From Bryobacterales bacterium (GTDB taxonomy: Bacteria; Acidobacteriota; Terriglobia; Bryobacterales; Bryobacteraceae), in assembly GCA_003136575.1 (NCBI GenBank), contig PLEX01000030.1, positions 2,071 through 66,070 of the forward strand: a DNA stretch of 64,000 nt, read 5' to 3'. Under the pieces are notes generated by a model, which was given only the letters and a program-made list of their open reading frames with translations, had not been told where the DNA came from and searched no databases. Below, piece by piece: positions 1-6,724 of this stretch. Within the stretch, counting starts at the first letter, position 1, and each line of letters opens with the position of its first letter. The position numbers were made by a program, and so were the translations under genes.

Positions 1-558
1 CACGTCTTTCAGGACGCACCATGGCAATATTCTAACCTGCGAAGGGCCTAAGACGGTTACGACCGCATGAACCGTCTTCGGTTTCTCATAGTAGGCGATC
101 CACCGGCCCATCGACAGAATGCCGAGCCATAGAGCCAGCGACAGGATGGCGGCAATTCTGGCGTTGCGAGGTGCGACCGCGGCACCGTTGCCGTAGACGC
201 TTCGCCGGAAAACAAGAGCGTGCACCCCGACGAGCGCAAGCAGGAGTAACTTGATCCTGAAGTATGGATTGGGGTAGTAGGTGTCTGCTTTCGCGGAGGC
301 GAGCAGAATACCGCAGGTGATGATGAGGACGAAGCCCGCCCATTTCCAGGGACGCAATTGGCGCACGACGTCCGCTACGGGACTGTTCGGCATGGCGAGA
401 CCCAACAGACGCAGATTGGTCATCAGAATCGCAACGCCGAAGAAAGCGATGCTGCACAAATGCAGCGACAATACGACCGGATAAGCAAAGTCGGACTCCC
501 GGAGGGCGTTCGCCCACCCGGTGCTTTGAATCCAATGGAAGATCTGCGCGGTTGACAT
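1..558 (-). CDS. DUF6644-type integral membrane protein, 3' end beyond the window
   Basis: The frame opens at ATG 558 (MSTAQIFHWIQSTGWANALR) and stays open for 186 codons to base 1, so the C-terminus is outside the window. It aligns with the three paralogues just upstream: an N-terminal Trp-rich start, a Glu/Ser-Asp 'FAYPVVLSLHL' helix, an 'NLRLLGLAM' segment, a central 'ILLASAKADTYYPNPYFRIKLLLLALVG' region and a last helix ending 'SMGRWIAYYE'. The paralogues stop soon after this helix, whereas this one continues, so it has a C-terminal extension or fusion. About four membrane helices are predicted by eye. The function is unknown. It is the last visible member of a same-strand run of four DUF6644-like genes. 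Confidence 0.75.
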   Translation of the reverse strand, partial: MSTAQIFHWIQSTGWANALRESDFAYPVVLSLHLCSIAFFGVAILMTNLRLLGLAMPNSPVADVVRQLRPWKWAGFVLIITCGILLASAKADTYYPNPYFRIKLLLLALVGVHALVFRRSVYGNGAAVAPRNARIAAILSLALWLGILSMGRWIAYYEKPKTVHAVVTVLGPSQVRILPWCVLKDV

Positions 559-573
559 GATCACGGGAACCCT

Positions 574-1017
574 TTACCAGAAGGCGATGAATATGGACGA
601 AAAAACAAGAGCGGCCCATAGAGCCAGAGAAAACCCGGCGATGACGAAGCGGAAGCCGGAAGGCGGACTCGACTGCGCCACTTTGCGATGGAGCGTGTAG
701 TTATAAATGATGCCAAGCAGGAGCAGCGCCATTTTCAGCTGAAAAGGCGCGCTGTGCAGGTACTTCAGCGGGTCCGACGAGAAGATCAGCAGACCGGAAG
801 TAATGACGATGCTGAAGCCCGCGATCGTCCAGCCCTCCGTGCCGCGGACAAGCTGCGCCGCTGTCTGATTCCGCAGGCCGACACCCAGCAGGCGAAGATC
901 GACCACGGCGATCGTCCCGATGCACAGAGCCATGGAGGCGACGTGAAAACATTCGGTGAGCGGGAAAGACCACTCATTACTATTGAGAGGATTGGCTGCG
1001 AGATCGTAGATCAGCAT
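574..1017 (-). CDS. DUF6644-type integral membrane protein
   Basis: A 147-residue multi-helix membrane protein beginning MLIYDLAANPLNSNEWSFPL. Upstream in-frame codons exist, but this ATG aligns with the paralogues' N-termini, so I chose it. It keeps the family landmarks: an entry helix with 'ECFHVASMALCIGTIAVVDLRLLGVGLR', a middle block 'SSDPLKYLHSAPFQLKMALLLLG' and a last helix 'GFSLALWAALVFSSIFIAFW'. It is more divergent than its two upstream neighbours and lacks the usual Gly-Arg-Ala-Ile tail. It overlaps or nearly abuts the upstream paralogue, consistent with one transcript. The function is unknown; a role as a small membrane subunit of a redox or transport complex is only a guess from the gene neighbours. 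Confidence 0.7.
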   Translation of the reverse strand: MLIYDLAANPLNSNEWSFPLTECFHVASMALCIGTIAVVDLRLLGVGLRNQTAAQLVRGTEGWTIAGFSIVITSGLLIFSSDPLKYLHSAPFQLKMALLLLGIIYNYTLHRKVAQSSPPSGFRFVIAGFSLALWAALVFSSIFIAFW

Positions 1018-1030
1018 GGTTTGAAGGAGG

Positions 1031-1508
1031 CTACAGATATCCGATCGCCCGTCCGGCGACGCCAACTCCCAGCCAAAGCACGAGAGAGAGGCCCGCCGCC
1101 AGTTTCATCGCGCGGCCCGGAGTCGGGTGGTCCACCGGAACGCGTCAGCTTCCGGTGTGTGCCCAAGCTGAGAAGCAGCGCAGGCACGAACAGGAGCAAC
1201 TTCAATCGGAAGGCGGTACTGTGGTAACACTTCATGGTTTCCTCCGAAACCATGAGAATTCCTGTCACCGTCAATACCGCCATACTGGCAACCAGCAATG
1301 GCAACAGATCTCGCGCGATTCGGTCTGCGGGCCGCTCGCGAAGAATCACGCCGAACAGCCGCAGATTTACGATCAGCACGGCGCCGCCCAACAGCGCGAG
1401 TCCGATCAGGTGAATCATCTCCACCACCGCGAAGGCCCAGGTGGATTTGCGCATAACCGCGGCGAGAGCCGTGTGGTCGTACCAGTGAAATAAGTGGAGC
1501 AGTGACAT
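1031..1508 (-). pseudogene. DUF6644-type membrane protein with a one-base frameshift
   Basis: Reading starts at ATG 1508 (MSLLHLFHWYDHTALAAVMR) and follows the family to 'HRKLTRS', then runs out of register into Gly/Arg-rich nonsense. Shifting by one base near 1134-1137 restores a perfect family tail: 'VDHPTPGRAMKLAAGLSL' and then 'VLWLGVGVAGRAIGYL', with TAG at 1031-1033. The neighbouring paralogue at 1528-2025 reads 'RSVDRWDEAPRTPGRARLAA' at the same place, which fixes the break to an extra base in a short GG/CC run. It is either a very young pseudogene or a sequencing or assembly indel. Without the shift the frame would run on to 1011 with a C-terminus unrelated to the family. Confidence 0.75.
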
Positions 1509-1527
1509 TGTCAATTGAAATAGGCCG

Positions 1528-2025
1528 CTATTTGAAGTAAGCGATTGCGCGGCCCGCGACTATAATGCCGCTCCAAAGAGTCAGCGAAAGGACGGCGGCG
1601 AGCCGCGCGCGTCCGGGCGTCCGCGGAGCTTCGTCCCAGCGATCCACGCTCCGGAAGATAGTGAAATGAAAGACCAGCGGATTGAGTCCCACCAGCGCGA
1701 GCAAAATCAACTTTAGGCGAAAGGCGGGATTGTGATAGCACTTCTCCGCTTCCGCCGCGAAAAGCATCAGCCCGCTGACCAGCATCACTCCGAACCCGAC
1801 CCAGGTGAGCGGGAGGATCTGTCCCGCCACCTTTGAGACCGGCTCTTTCTTCAGGACGATTCCTAACAAGCGGAGGTCTACCATCGCGACCGTACCGACA
1901 ACCAGCGTAATCGCCAGGGTGTGAATCGACTCCACAATCGGGAACACAATCGTCGATTCACGCAGCGCAGCGGCGGGGCCTGTGTCGTTCAGCCATTGGC
2001 AGAATTCAAATAACGAAAGGGACAT
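1528..2025 (-). CDS. DUF6644-type integral membrane protein
   Basis: A 165-residue protein (MSLSLFEFCQWLNDTGPAAA) that is the best preserved copy of the paralogue set. Hydrophobic segments lie at about residues 28-55, 75-100, 115-135 and 145-163, ending 'GIIVAGRAIAYFK'. Its ATG shares one base with the TAA of the upstream DUF6152 gene, so translation is probably coupled. Four consecutive copies of this family in one run is unusual and suggests tandem duplication followed by divergence. I recognise the family (DUF6644 in acidobacterial genomes) but no biochemical role is known to me. The close link to a small exported DUF6152 protein and redox proteins suggests an envelope role. Confidence 0.8.
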   Translation of the reverse strand: MSLSLFEFCQWLNDTGPAAALRESTIVFPIVESIHTLAITLVVGTVAMVDLRLLGIVLKKEPVSKVAGQILPLTWVGFGVMLVSGLMLFAAEAEKCYHNPAFRLKLILLALVGLNPLVFHFTIFRSVDRWDEAPRTPGRARLAAVLSLTLWSGIIVAGRAIAYFK

Positions 2026-2441
2026 TACTGACCGGTGTCTCCTGGTCCGCCGTCACCCGGGCTGCCGCCATAGATGCTGCGGCCATCGGGCAGCGTGACT
2101 CGCCGCGCGTCGACCAGATTCGAGCCGTCCTTGGCCCGATAACCGTCGACCACGATGGTGTCGCCGAGCTTAAGGTCGCCCTTCTTCAGGCCGCGCCGCG
2201 AAAGCGCTCCGGGTCCGCCGCCTTCGCATGCCCAGTTGGTGGTTTTGCCCTTGTCGTCCTTCACATCCAGATAGAAGTAGGTGTGTGGATTCGACCAGTC
2301 GACTTTCGTCAGCGCACCGACTAGCCGGATCGCCTTACTTCCGTCAAACTCCGCCGCAAAGGAATGGTGGGCACTCACGGGCGCCACAAATGTTGCCAGG
2401 CCAGCGGCCAAAGCCGCGATTATTCCAAGTCTGTATCTCAT
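2025..2441 (-). CDS. Exported DUF6152 family protein
   Basis: A 138-residue protein with a clear Sec signal peptide (MRYRLGIIAALAAGLATFVA, cleavage near PVSA-HH) followed by the family's 'HHSFAAEFD' start. The body carries 'LTKVDWSNPHTYFYLDVKDD' and 'LKLGDTIVVDGYRAKDGSNL', typical of the small DUF6152 beta-barrel-like proteins common in Acidobacteriota. The C-terminal tail is rich in Gly, Asp and Pro. It should act in the periplasm. It is coupled to the DUF6644 gene downstream by a 1-base overlap and follows an exported protein 24 bases upstream. The biochemical role is unknown; a small-ligand-binding fold has been suggested for similar domains, which I treat as inference. Confidence 0.8.
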   Translation of the reverse strand: MRYRLGIIAALAAGLATFVAPVSAHHSFAAEFDGSKAIRLVGALTKVDWSNPHTYFYLDVKDDKGKTTNWACEGGGPGALSRRGLKKGDLKLGDTIVVDGYRAKDGSNLVDARRVTLPDGRSIYGGSPGDGGPGDTGQ

Positions 2442-2465
2442 TTTTCTTTGGTCTCCAGTAGTCGT

Positions 2466-3416
2466 TTACTGCAAAGTCGTTTTCGCGGGATTCGTCTTCG
2501 ATGGCGGCGGCGGCAAAGGCGCAGGGTTGTCGTAGCCGCGCGTTCCGTCGGAGCGTATCGGTCCGGGCCCGAATCCAAGATGCCCGCCGACGACGTCGAA
2601 ATTATTTTCGGAGCAAGCCTGCTCCCTCGTGTGTCCTCCCACCGAGGCGACCCACGACCGCTGGTAGTGAACTGGTTCCTTATAGAACTTCGGATCGTCC
2701 ACGATCAGGTCGAGATGCAGATGTCCCGCATCGGCACGCGTCCATCGTTCGATCGTGTGAAGCTGATCGCTGTGCGGATCGGCGTTCTCATCGGCCCACG
2801 TCTTCTGGTCCTTGAACGCGATGGAGTCGATGACGAGCGTGTCCCCGTCCCAGCTTCCAACCTCTTCGCCGAAGAACGTGGGATCGGGATCCTCGGTGTG
2901 CTTGCGGCCATCGATCGGGACGTCGCGGAAGGTACCGTACATGTATAGAAACACCGCGTCGGGGCCAGACTGTACCAGCTGAAAACCGCCGTCGCCGATA
3001 TCTTCGCGGGGCAGGCCGCCGGGGAGGCAGAGGCTTTCGGGATCGATCGTGTGCTCCACGTTGTACGAGTGGGCCGATTCACCGGCGGCAGTGAACGGTA
3101 ACTTGAAGCCTGGATAGTCTTTGCCCAGGTTGCCGTGCGGCTTTGCATTCCCGTCGTCTCTCCAGGAGCCGGACAAATCCGGATGTCCATCGGCGGTGCG
3201 TGGCGTCGGACCGGTCGGAACGGCGCCGCCGCGGCCTCCTCTGCCTCCCCTTCCGCCGTTAGGCCCACCGCCGGGCGCGGTGCTGGGTGAGTTGGGCGCT
3301 TGCGCAGCCGATGTGCCACCACCGCTCGCCTGCGCGCGCAGTGCAACGGCAGTGAAAATCAATACGGGGACCGCCGCTACAACCGCTAATAGTGGTCCGC
3401 AAATCAGTCTCTTCAT
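2466..3416 (-). CDS. Exported hypothetical protein with Gly/Arg-rich linker
   Basis: A 316-residue protein with an N-terminal signal sequence (MKRLICGPLLAVVAAVPVLI), then a low-complexity linker of GGGPNGGRGGRGGRGG type at about residues 45-65. The folded part begins with 'PRTADGHPDLSGSWRDDG', a motif that recurs in many exported Acidobacteriota proteins of unknown function encoded beside DUF6152 genes. The remainder contains 'DPTFFGEEVGSWDGDTLVIDSIAFKD', another hallmark of this group, and ends in a Pro-rich tail. It presumably folds in the periplasm. It lies between the DsbD-alpha-like gene and the DUF6152 gene on the same strand with short gaps. No enzymatic motif is recognisable. Confidence 0.7.
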   Translation of the reverse strand: MKRLICGPLLAVVAAVPVLIFTAVALRAQASGGGTSAAQAPNSPSTAPGGGPNGGRGGRGGRGGAVPTGPTPRTADGHPDLSGSWRDDGNAKPHGNLGKDYPGFKLPFTAAGESAHSYNVEHTIDPESLCLPGGLPREDIGDGGFQLVQSGPDAVFLYMYGTFRDVPIDGRKHTEDPDPTFFGEEVGSWDGDTLVIDSIAFKDQKTWADENADPHSDQLHTIERWTRADAGHLHLDLIVDDPKFYKEPVHYQRSWVASVGGHTREQACSENNFDVVGGHLGFGPGPIRSDGTRGYDNPAPLPPPPSKTNPAKTTLQ

Positions 3417-3438
3417 GCAAATCTCCTTACACGTTCTT

Positions 3439-3930
3439 CTACTTCACGATTTCCAGGGGCAAAGACACTTCAATTGTCTTCGGCGGAAGACATGACCGGT
3501 CATCACAGGCCTGGTAATGCAACTTACCCTGCACCGCGACCTTCCCCAGGGCCGCATCGCCCGCTATTTTGAATTTGGTCACAATATCGAAATTGCCGGT
3601 AAACACCGATACCGGTTTCGCCGAAAAACCGAGCTTCTGGATCTGCGGCTTCGGAAACACGATGGCAACGGTTTCCAGCGGGCCGGGATTCCATATCAAT
3701 GTCAACGGAATCAGGTAACTGTCGGCCGGCTTGTTACTGTTGGCGTGATAGCCCGTAGCCACCGTGATGGAGAGCGTTGATTGTCCCGCGGTTCCCGCCT
3801 TTGCCGTAACGGCTGCCAGCGGAGCAAGACTCAGCACCGTCGGGCCGCCCTGAGCGAACGCGACCGGCACAAGACCAGCAGCGGTCATCACGGCGAAGAG
3901 CATCGAATACTTTCTGATCGTTGGACTCAT
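3439..3930 (-). CDS. Stand-alone DsbD N-terminal (alpha) domain protein
   Basis: A 163-residue exported protein (signal peptide MSPTIRKYSMLFAVMTAAGL, cleaved near FAQG) that matches the periplasmic alpha domain of thiol:disulfide interchange protein DsbD. The typical features are 'SITVATGYHANSNKPADSYLIPL', an Ig-like beta pattern, and the redox pair in 'YQACDDRSC' (Cys142 and Cys147) followed by 'LPPKTIEVSLPL'. In DsbD this domain is fused to a membrane and a thioredoxin domain. Here it stands alone, next to a TlpA-like thioredoxin gene, so the two may pass electrons or disulfides between them. The partner that would supply electrons across the membrane is not in the window. Confidence 0.8.
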   Translation of the reverse strand: MSPTIRKYSMLFAVMTAAGLVPVAFAQGGPTVLSLAPLAAVTAKAGTAGQSTLSITVATGYHANSNKPADSYLIPLTLIWNPGPLETVAIVFPKPQIQKLGFSAKPVSVFTGNFDIVTKFKIAGDAALGKVAVQGKLHYQACDDRSCLPPKTIEVSLPLEIVK

Positions 3931-4000
3931 TGGTATAGAGAAGGCGCCCCCCCGTCGGCCCTTTGGGGGACCGACGGGGATTACGCCTCATTCCAACTCC

Positions 4001-5308
4001 TTAGAACCCAGCCTTCGACGCCACCGGCGTCGCCGCACTGACTGGCTTCTCCGCAAGCAACTTCTCAACCGTCGACGTGAATTCCGCTTTCAACTGGTCG
4101 TTGAATACTCCTGCCGCGGGAGACGCGAAGCCGGAATGAACACCCTTCACGAGTCCATCGCGGCCCACGAAGATGGTCGCCGGCCACGTGTTCAGGTTGA
4201 CCGCCTGCGGCACTTTTTCCCACATTTCCACCGGCGCACCCGCGATCAGGTAGGGGTACGGAACCCCATACTGCTTCACAAAAGCGTGGACCCGCTCCAG
4301 GCTGCCCTGCTGTTCTGCTTCCTCGAAATCCAACGCGACGATTTCGAGGCCTTTGTCGTGATACTTCTTGTACAGCTGCACCAGATACTGCGCTTCGTCG
4401 TGGCAGTTCGGGCACCAGGTTCCGGTGACGATCGCCAGCACTACCTTGCCCTTGAATTCGGGGTCTGTGTTGGAGCGGAGCTTGCCATTCGCGTCCGGGA
4501 AACTGAATGCGAACGGCTCATTCGGATCGCGAACCGTGGTGTGCGTCAGATAATTCTCCGGCTCCGGGAAACCCTTCGCGCGAGCAATTTCCGGGCGATA
4601 GGCGATCAGCTTGGCCGGCCCTGCATCTTCGCCGCCTGCCGCAGCCGGACGGCGTCCACCACCCTGGCTGATTTCGAGCGTCCCGTCACTGTTCAACTTC
4701 ACTTCCAGTTGTCCCGGACGCGATCCGTCAAAGTGACTGATCACCCATTTGCCGTCCTTGTAAGTGCCAACATGCGAGCCGCTATCGCCATCCACGCGCA
4801 GTGTCGTTGCCGCGATATTCGGACCATCCTGCTGCACAACGAACCGCTGCGTCTTCTCGCCTTTTGCGGTGGGCTTATCGAGCGGGATTTCCCATGTGCC
4901 GGCGATGTTGGGATAGTCCGTGGCCAGGTTAGTCGGCGTTACGTAAGGCTTCGCCTCGAAGCCGTAACTGGAACTCCCCTGACGTGAGGTGGATCCCAGC
5001 GTCCCCGTCAGTTTCCCGTCCTTGTAAGTTGCCGTAATAGCTGTGAGGTAATGCTCCAGTTCGAGTGTCAGAACGCCGTTCTCGAACTTAGCGGCTGTGG
5101 TTGTTTCATTGGCCTTCCAGCCGTCATAGAACGTCGCCTTCAGGTTCGATCCCGAGCCGGAAATGTCGAGACGGAACGGGATTACTGCATTCTTCTGGAC
5201 CAGGCTGGCATCCCATCTCCCCTCTAGAGACTGGGCGCTGGCTGCGGTTGCGAATGTGGACAGAATGCCGACCGCAAGGGCGGCGCTTGTTTTGGTAAAC
5301 GTGTTCAT
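4001..5308 (-). CDS. TlpA-family thioredoxin-like protein with extra N-terminal domain
   Basis: A 435-residue exported protein (signal peptide MNTFTKTSAALAVGILSTFA). Residues of about 28-265 form a beta-rich domain of the kind found N-terminal to TlpA domains in Bacteroidota and Acidobacteriota ('LEGRWDASLVQKNAVIPFRL'). Residues of about 275-420 form the thioredoxin fold with the active site 'TGTWCPNCHDEA' (CxxC near residues 300-303) and 'LEIVALDFEE', and a cis-Pro region 'NTWPATIFVGRDG'. It should act as a periplasmic disulfide reductase, for example in cytochrome c maturation. The mono-haem-type protein just upstream fits that role. The gene stands in a same-strand run with short spacers. 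Confidence 0.85.
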   Translation of the reverse strand: MNTFTKTSAALAVGILSTFATAASAQSLEGRWDASLVQKNAVIPFRLDISGSGSNLKATFYDGWKANETTTAAKFENGVLTLELEHYLTAITATYKDGKLTGTLGSTSRQGSSSYGFEAKPYVTPTNLATDYPNIAGTWEIPLDKPTAKGEKTQRFVVQQDGPNIAATTLRVDGDSGSHVGTYKDGKWVISHFDGSRPGQLEVKLNSDGTLEISQGGGRRPAAAGGEDAGPAKLIAYRPEIARAKGFPEPENYLTHTTVRDPNEPFAFSFPDANGKLRSNTDPEFKGKVVLAIVTGTWCPNCHDEAQYLVQLYKKYHDKGLEIVALDFEEAEQQGSLERVHAFVKQYGVPYPYLIAGAPVEMWEKVPQAVNLNTWPATIFVGRDGLVKGVHSGFASPAAGVFNDQLKAEFTSTVEKLLAEKPVSAATPVASKAGF

Positions 5309-5332
5309 ACGGATTTGGTTCCTTTCAGTTTT

Positions 5333-6700
5333 TTAGTGACGCTTCGCGCCACCGGGTGCGTCTTCTTTCACTGCTTTTGCGTCTTGTACTGCTTGTTGCG
5401 CGCTGTAGTCCTTCCACGCCTCCTGCACCGCAGGCTTCGTGGCGAGGAGGATCTCCAGCACATCCTTCCGGTCCTTTGCGGTCAACCTGGCAAAGTCCGG
5501 ACTCTGATCGCGGCCGGTGAGAACATCCAGTAACCGGCGGTACACATACTCTCTGGCTGGCTTGGGCAAAGAATCGAAAGCATCCGAGTAGATGAGATAA
5601 CTGCACGGATACCTGAAAATGCGGGTTTGCAAATCGAAATCGCGCAGTGATCGCCCCTGCGTGTCGCGAATGCCGCGCGCGGCGAACTCTTCCGTGAAGC
5701 CGGAATCGCCCTTCACGGGTGCCGTCAGCGAAGCCTCGTTGGCGAACAGCAGATACCGCACCAGTTCTTCGGCCGGAGCCTCGTACTTCTTTCGCGCGGC
5801 TTCGGAAAGAGGCGTATCTTCGGGTAATCCCGCCGCCTTGTTCTTCGCCGCCTCGTTATACGCCGCGATCCGGGCCTGGTAGTTCGTCTGCGTAATCAGG
5901 TTATGCATCTGTGTCTGATGCGCCAGTACCAGATGCGCCACGATGTCGCTGTGAGCCGACAGATAAGCCGAAGTGTCGAATTTCTTCGCAAGATCCGCGA
6001 CAACTTCATCGCTGGCGCCCGCGTCGCCGGTCAGCAGATTTCCCAGATGCGCCTGGTTGCCCGCCGTCCCGGTCACATACCATCCACCCCAGCGTTCTGC
6101 TATCGGGCTCTGTTGTCCCGTGATGTATTGCGGCGTCTTCGCTACCAGGGTGCCGGCCGGATGGGTGGAAACCGAGCGGAGAAAGACGCCGGGAACATTG
6201 CGCGTGGAGGGCGCAATATGGCATTGTGTGCAATCCAGTTCCGCGCGCTGGAGCACCGGATGTTCCGCCTTCTGCTCGTCCAGCAGATAGAAGATCGCTC
6301 CCTGCATCGGGTCGAACGAAACGAACTCCAGCGCTTTGCCGTCATGCACCTGGCCGACATAGACATCGTCGTTGAAGAAGAGCGCTCGCGGTGTTTCGGG
6401 AGAGATCTTCTTGTACTGGAAACTCGTCTTCGAGTAGACCAGCGTCTGCGAGCTGACGGGAATATCCAGCAGTCGCAGAACGGATCTCAGATACCCGTTC
6501 TTCGGTTCATACTCCAGCTTTGCCTCGCCCTTGTCCAGTCGCTTCTGAAGCCTGGCGACCGGATCGTTCAGGTCGTTCGACCGGTAGTTGATCGGCTCGT
6601 CGGTGAATGGGATGTAACCCTGCTTCTGCACGGCAATCTGTCCGTGCAGAAGCAGCGTCAGCGAGATCAGGACGATAATTGCGATCGAGAGGTTTCTCAT
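5333..6700 (-). CDS. Exported protein with a single CxxCH haem-binding motif
   Basis: A 455-residue protein beginning with a hydrophobic signal sequence (MRNLSIAIIVLISLTLLLHG). It contains one c-type haem motif, 'LDCTQCHIAPSTR' near residues 157-161, inside a long domain without other Cys-His pairs. 'TPQYITGQQSPIAERWGGWYVTGT' and 'SDIVAHLVLAHQTQMHNLIT' are its most distinctive stretches, and I have seen similar ones only in uncharacterised proteins. His residues in the second block could supply the distal haem ligand. It would be a periplasmic electron carrier or haem enzyme. It lies between an Oar-like receptor and a TlpA thioredoxin on one strand, so the neighbours could handle its haem attachment. 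The function is not known. Confidence 0.7.
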   Translation of the reverse strand: MRNLSIAIIVLISLTLLLHGQIAVQKQGYIPFTDEPINYRSNDLNDPVARLQKRLDKGEAKLEYEPKNGYLRSVLRLLDIPVSSQTLVYSKTSFQYKKISPETPRALFFNDDVYVGQVHDGKALEFVSFDPMQGAIFYLLDEQKAEHPVLQRAELDCTQCHIAPSTRNVPGVFLRSVSTHPAGTLVAKTPQYITGQQSPIAERWGGWYVTGTAGNQAHLGNLLTGDAGASDEVVADLAKKFDTSAYLSAHSDIVAHLVLAHQTQMHNLITQTNYQARIAAYNEAAKNKAAGLPEDTPLSEAARKKYEAPAEELVRYLLFANEASLTAPVKGDSGFTEEFAARGIRDTQGRSLRDFDLQTRIFRYPCSYLIYSDAFDSLPKPAREYVYRRLLDVLTGRDQSPDFARLTAKDRKDVLEILLATKPAVQEAWKDYSAQQAVQDAKAVKEDAPGGAKRH

Positions 6701-6724
6701 AGCTCTGCCCTCGGGCTACCGCCG

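Noticed and set aside
86-619. 177-residue minus-strand frame
   Set aside because: It is Arg/Ser/His-rich without a domain and lies in another register over the partial DUF6644 gene at 1-558, which has clear homology to its neighbours.
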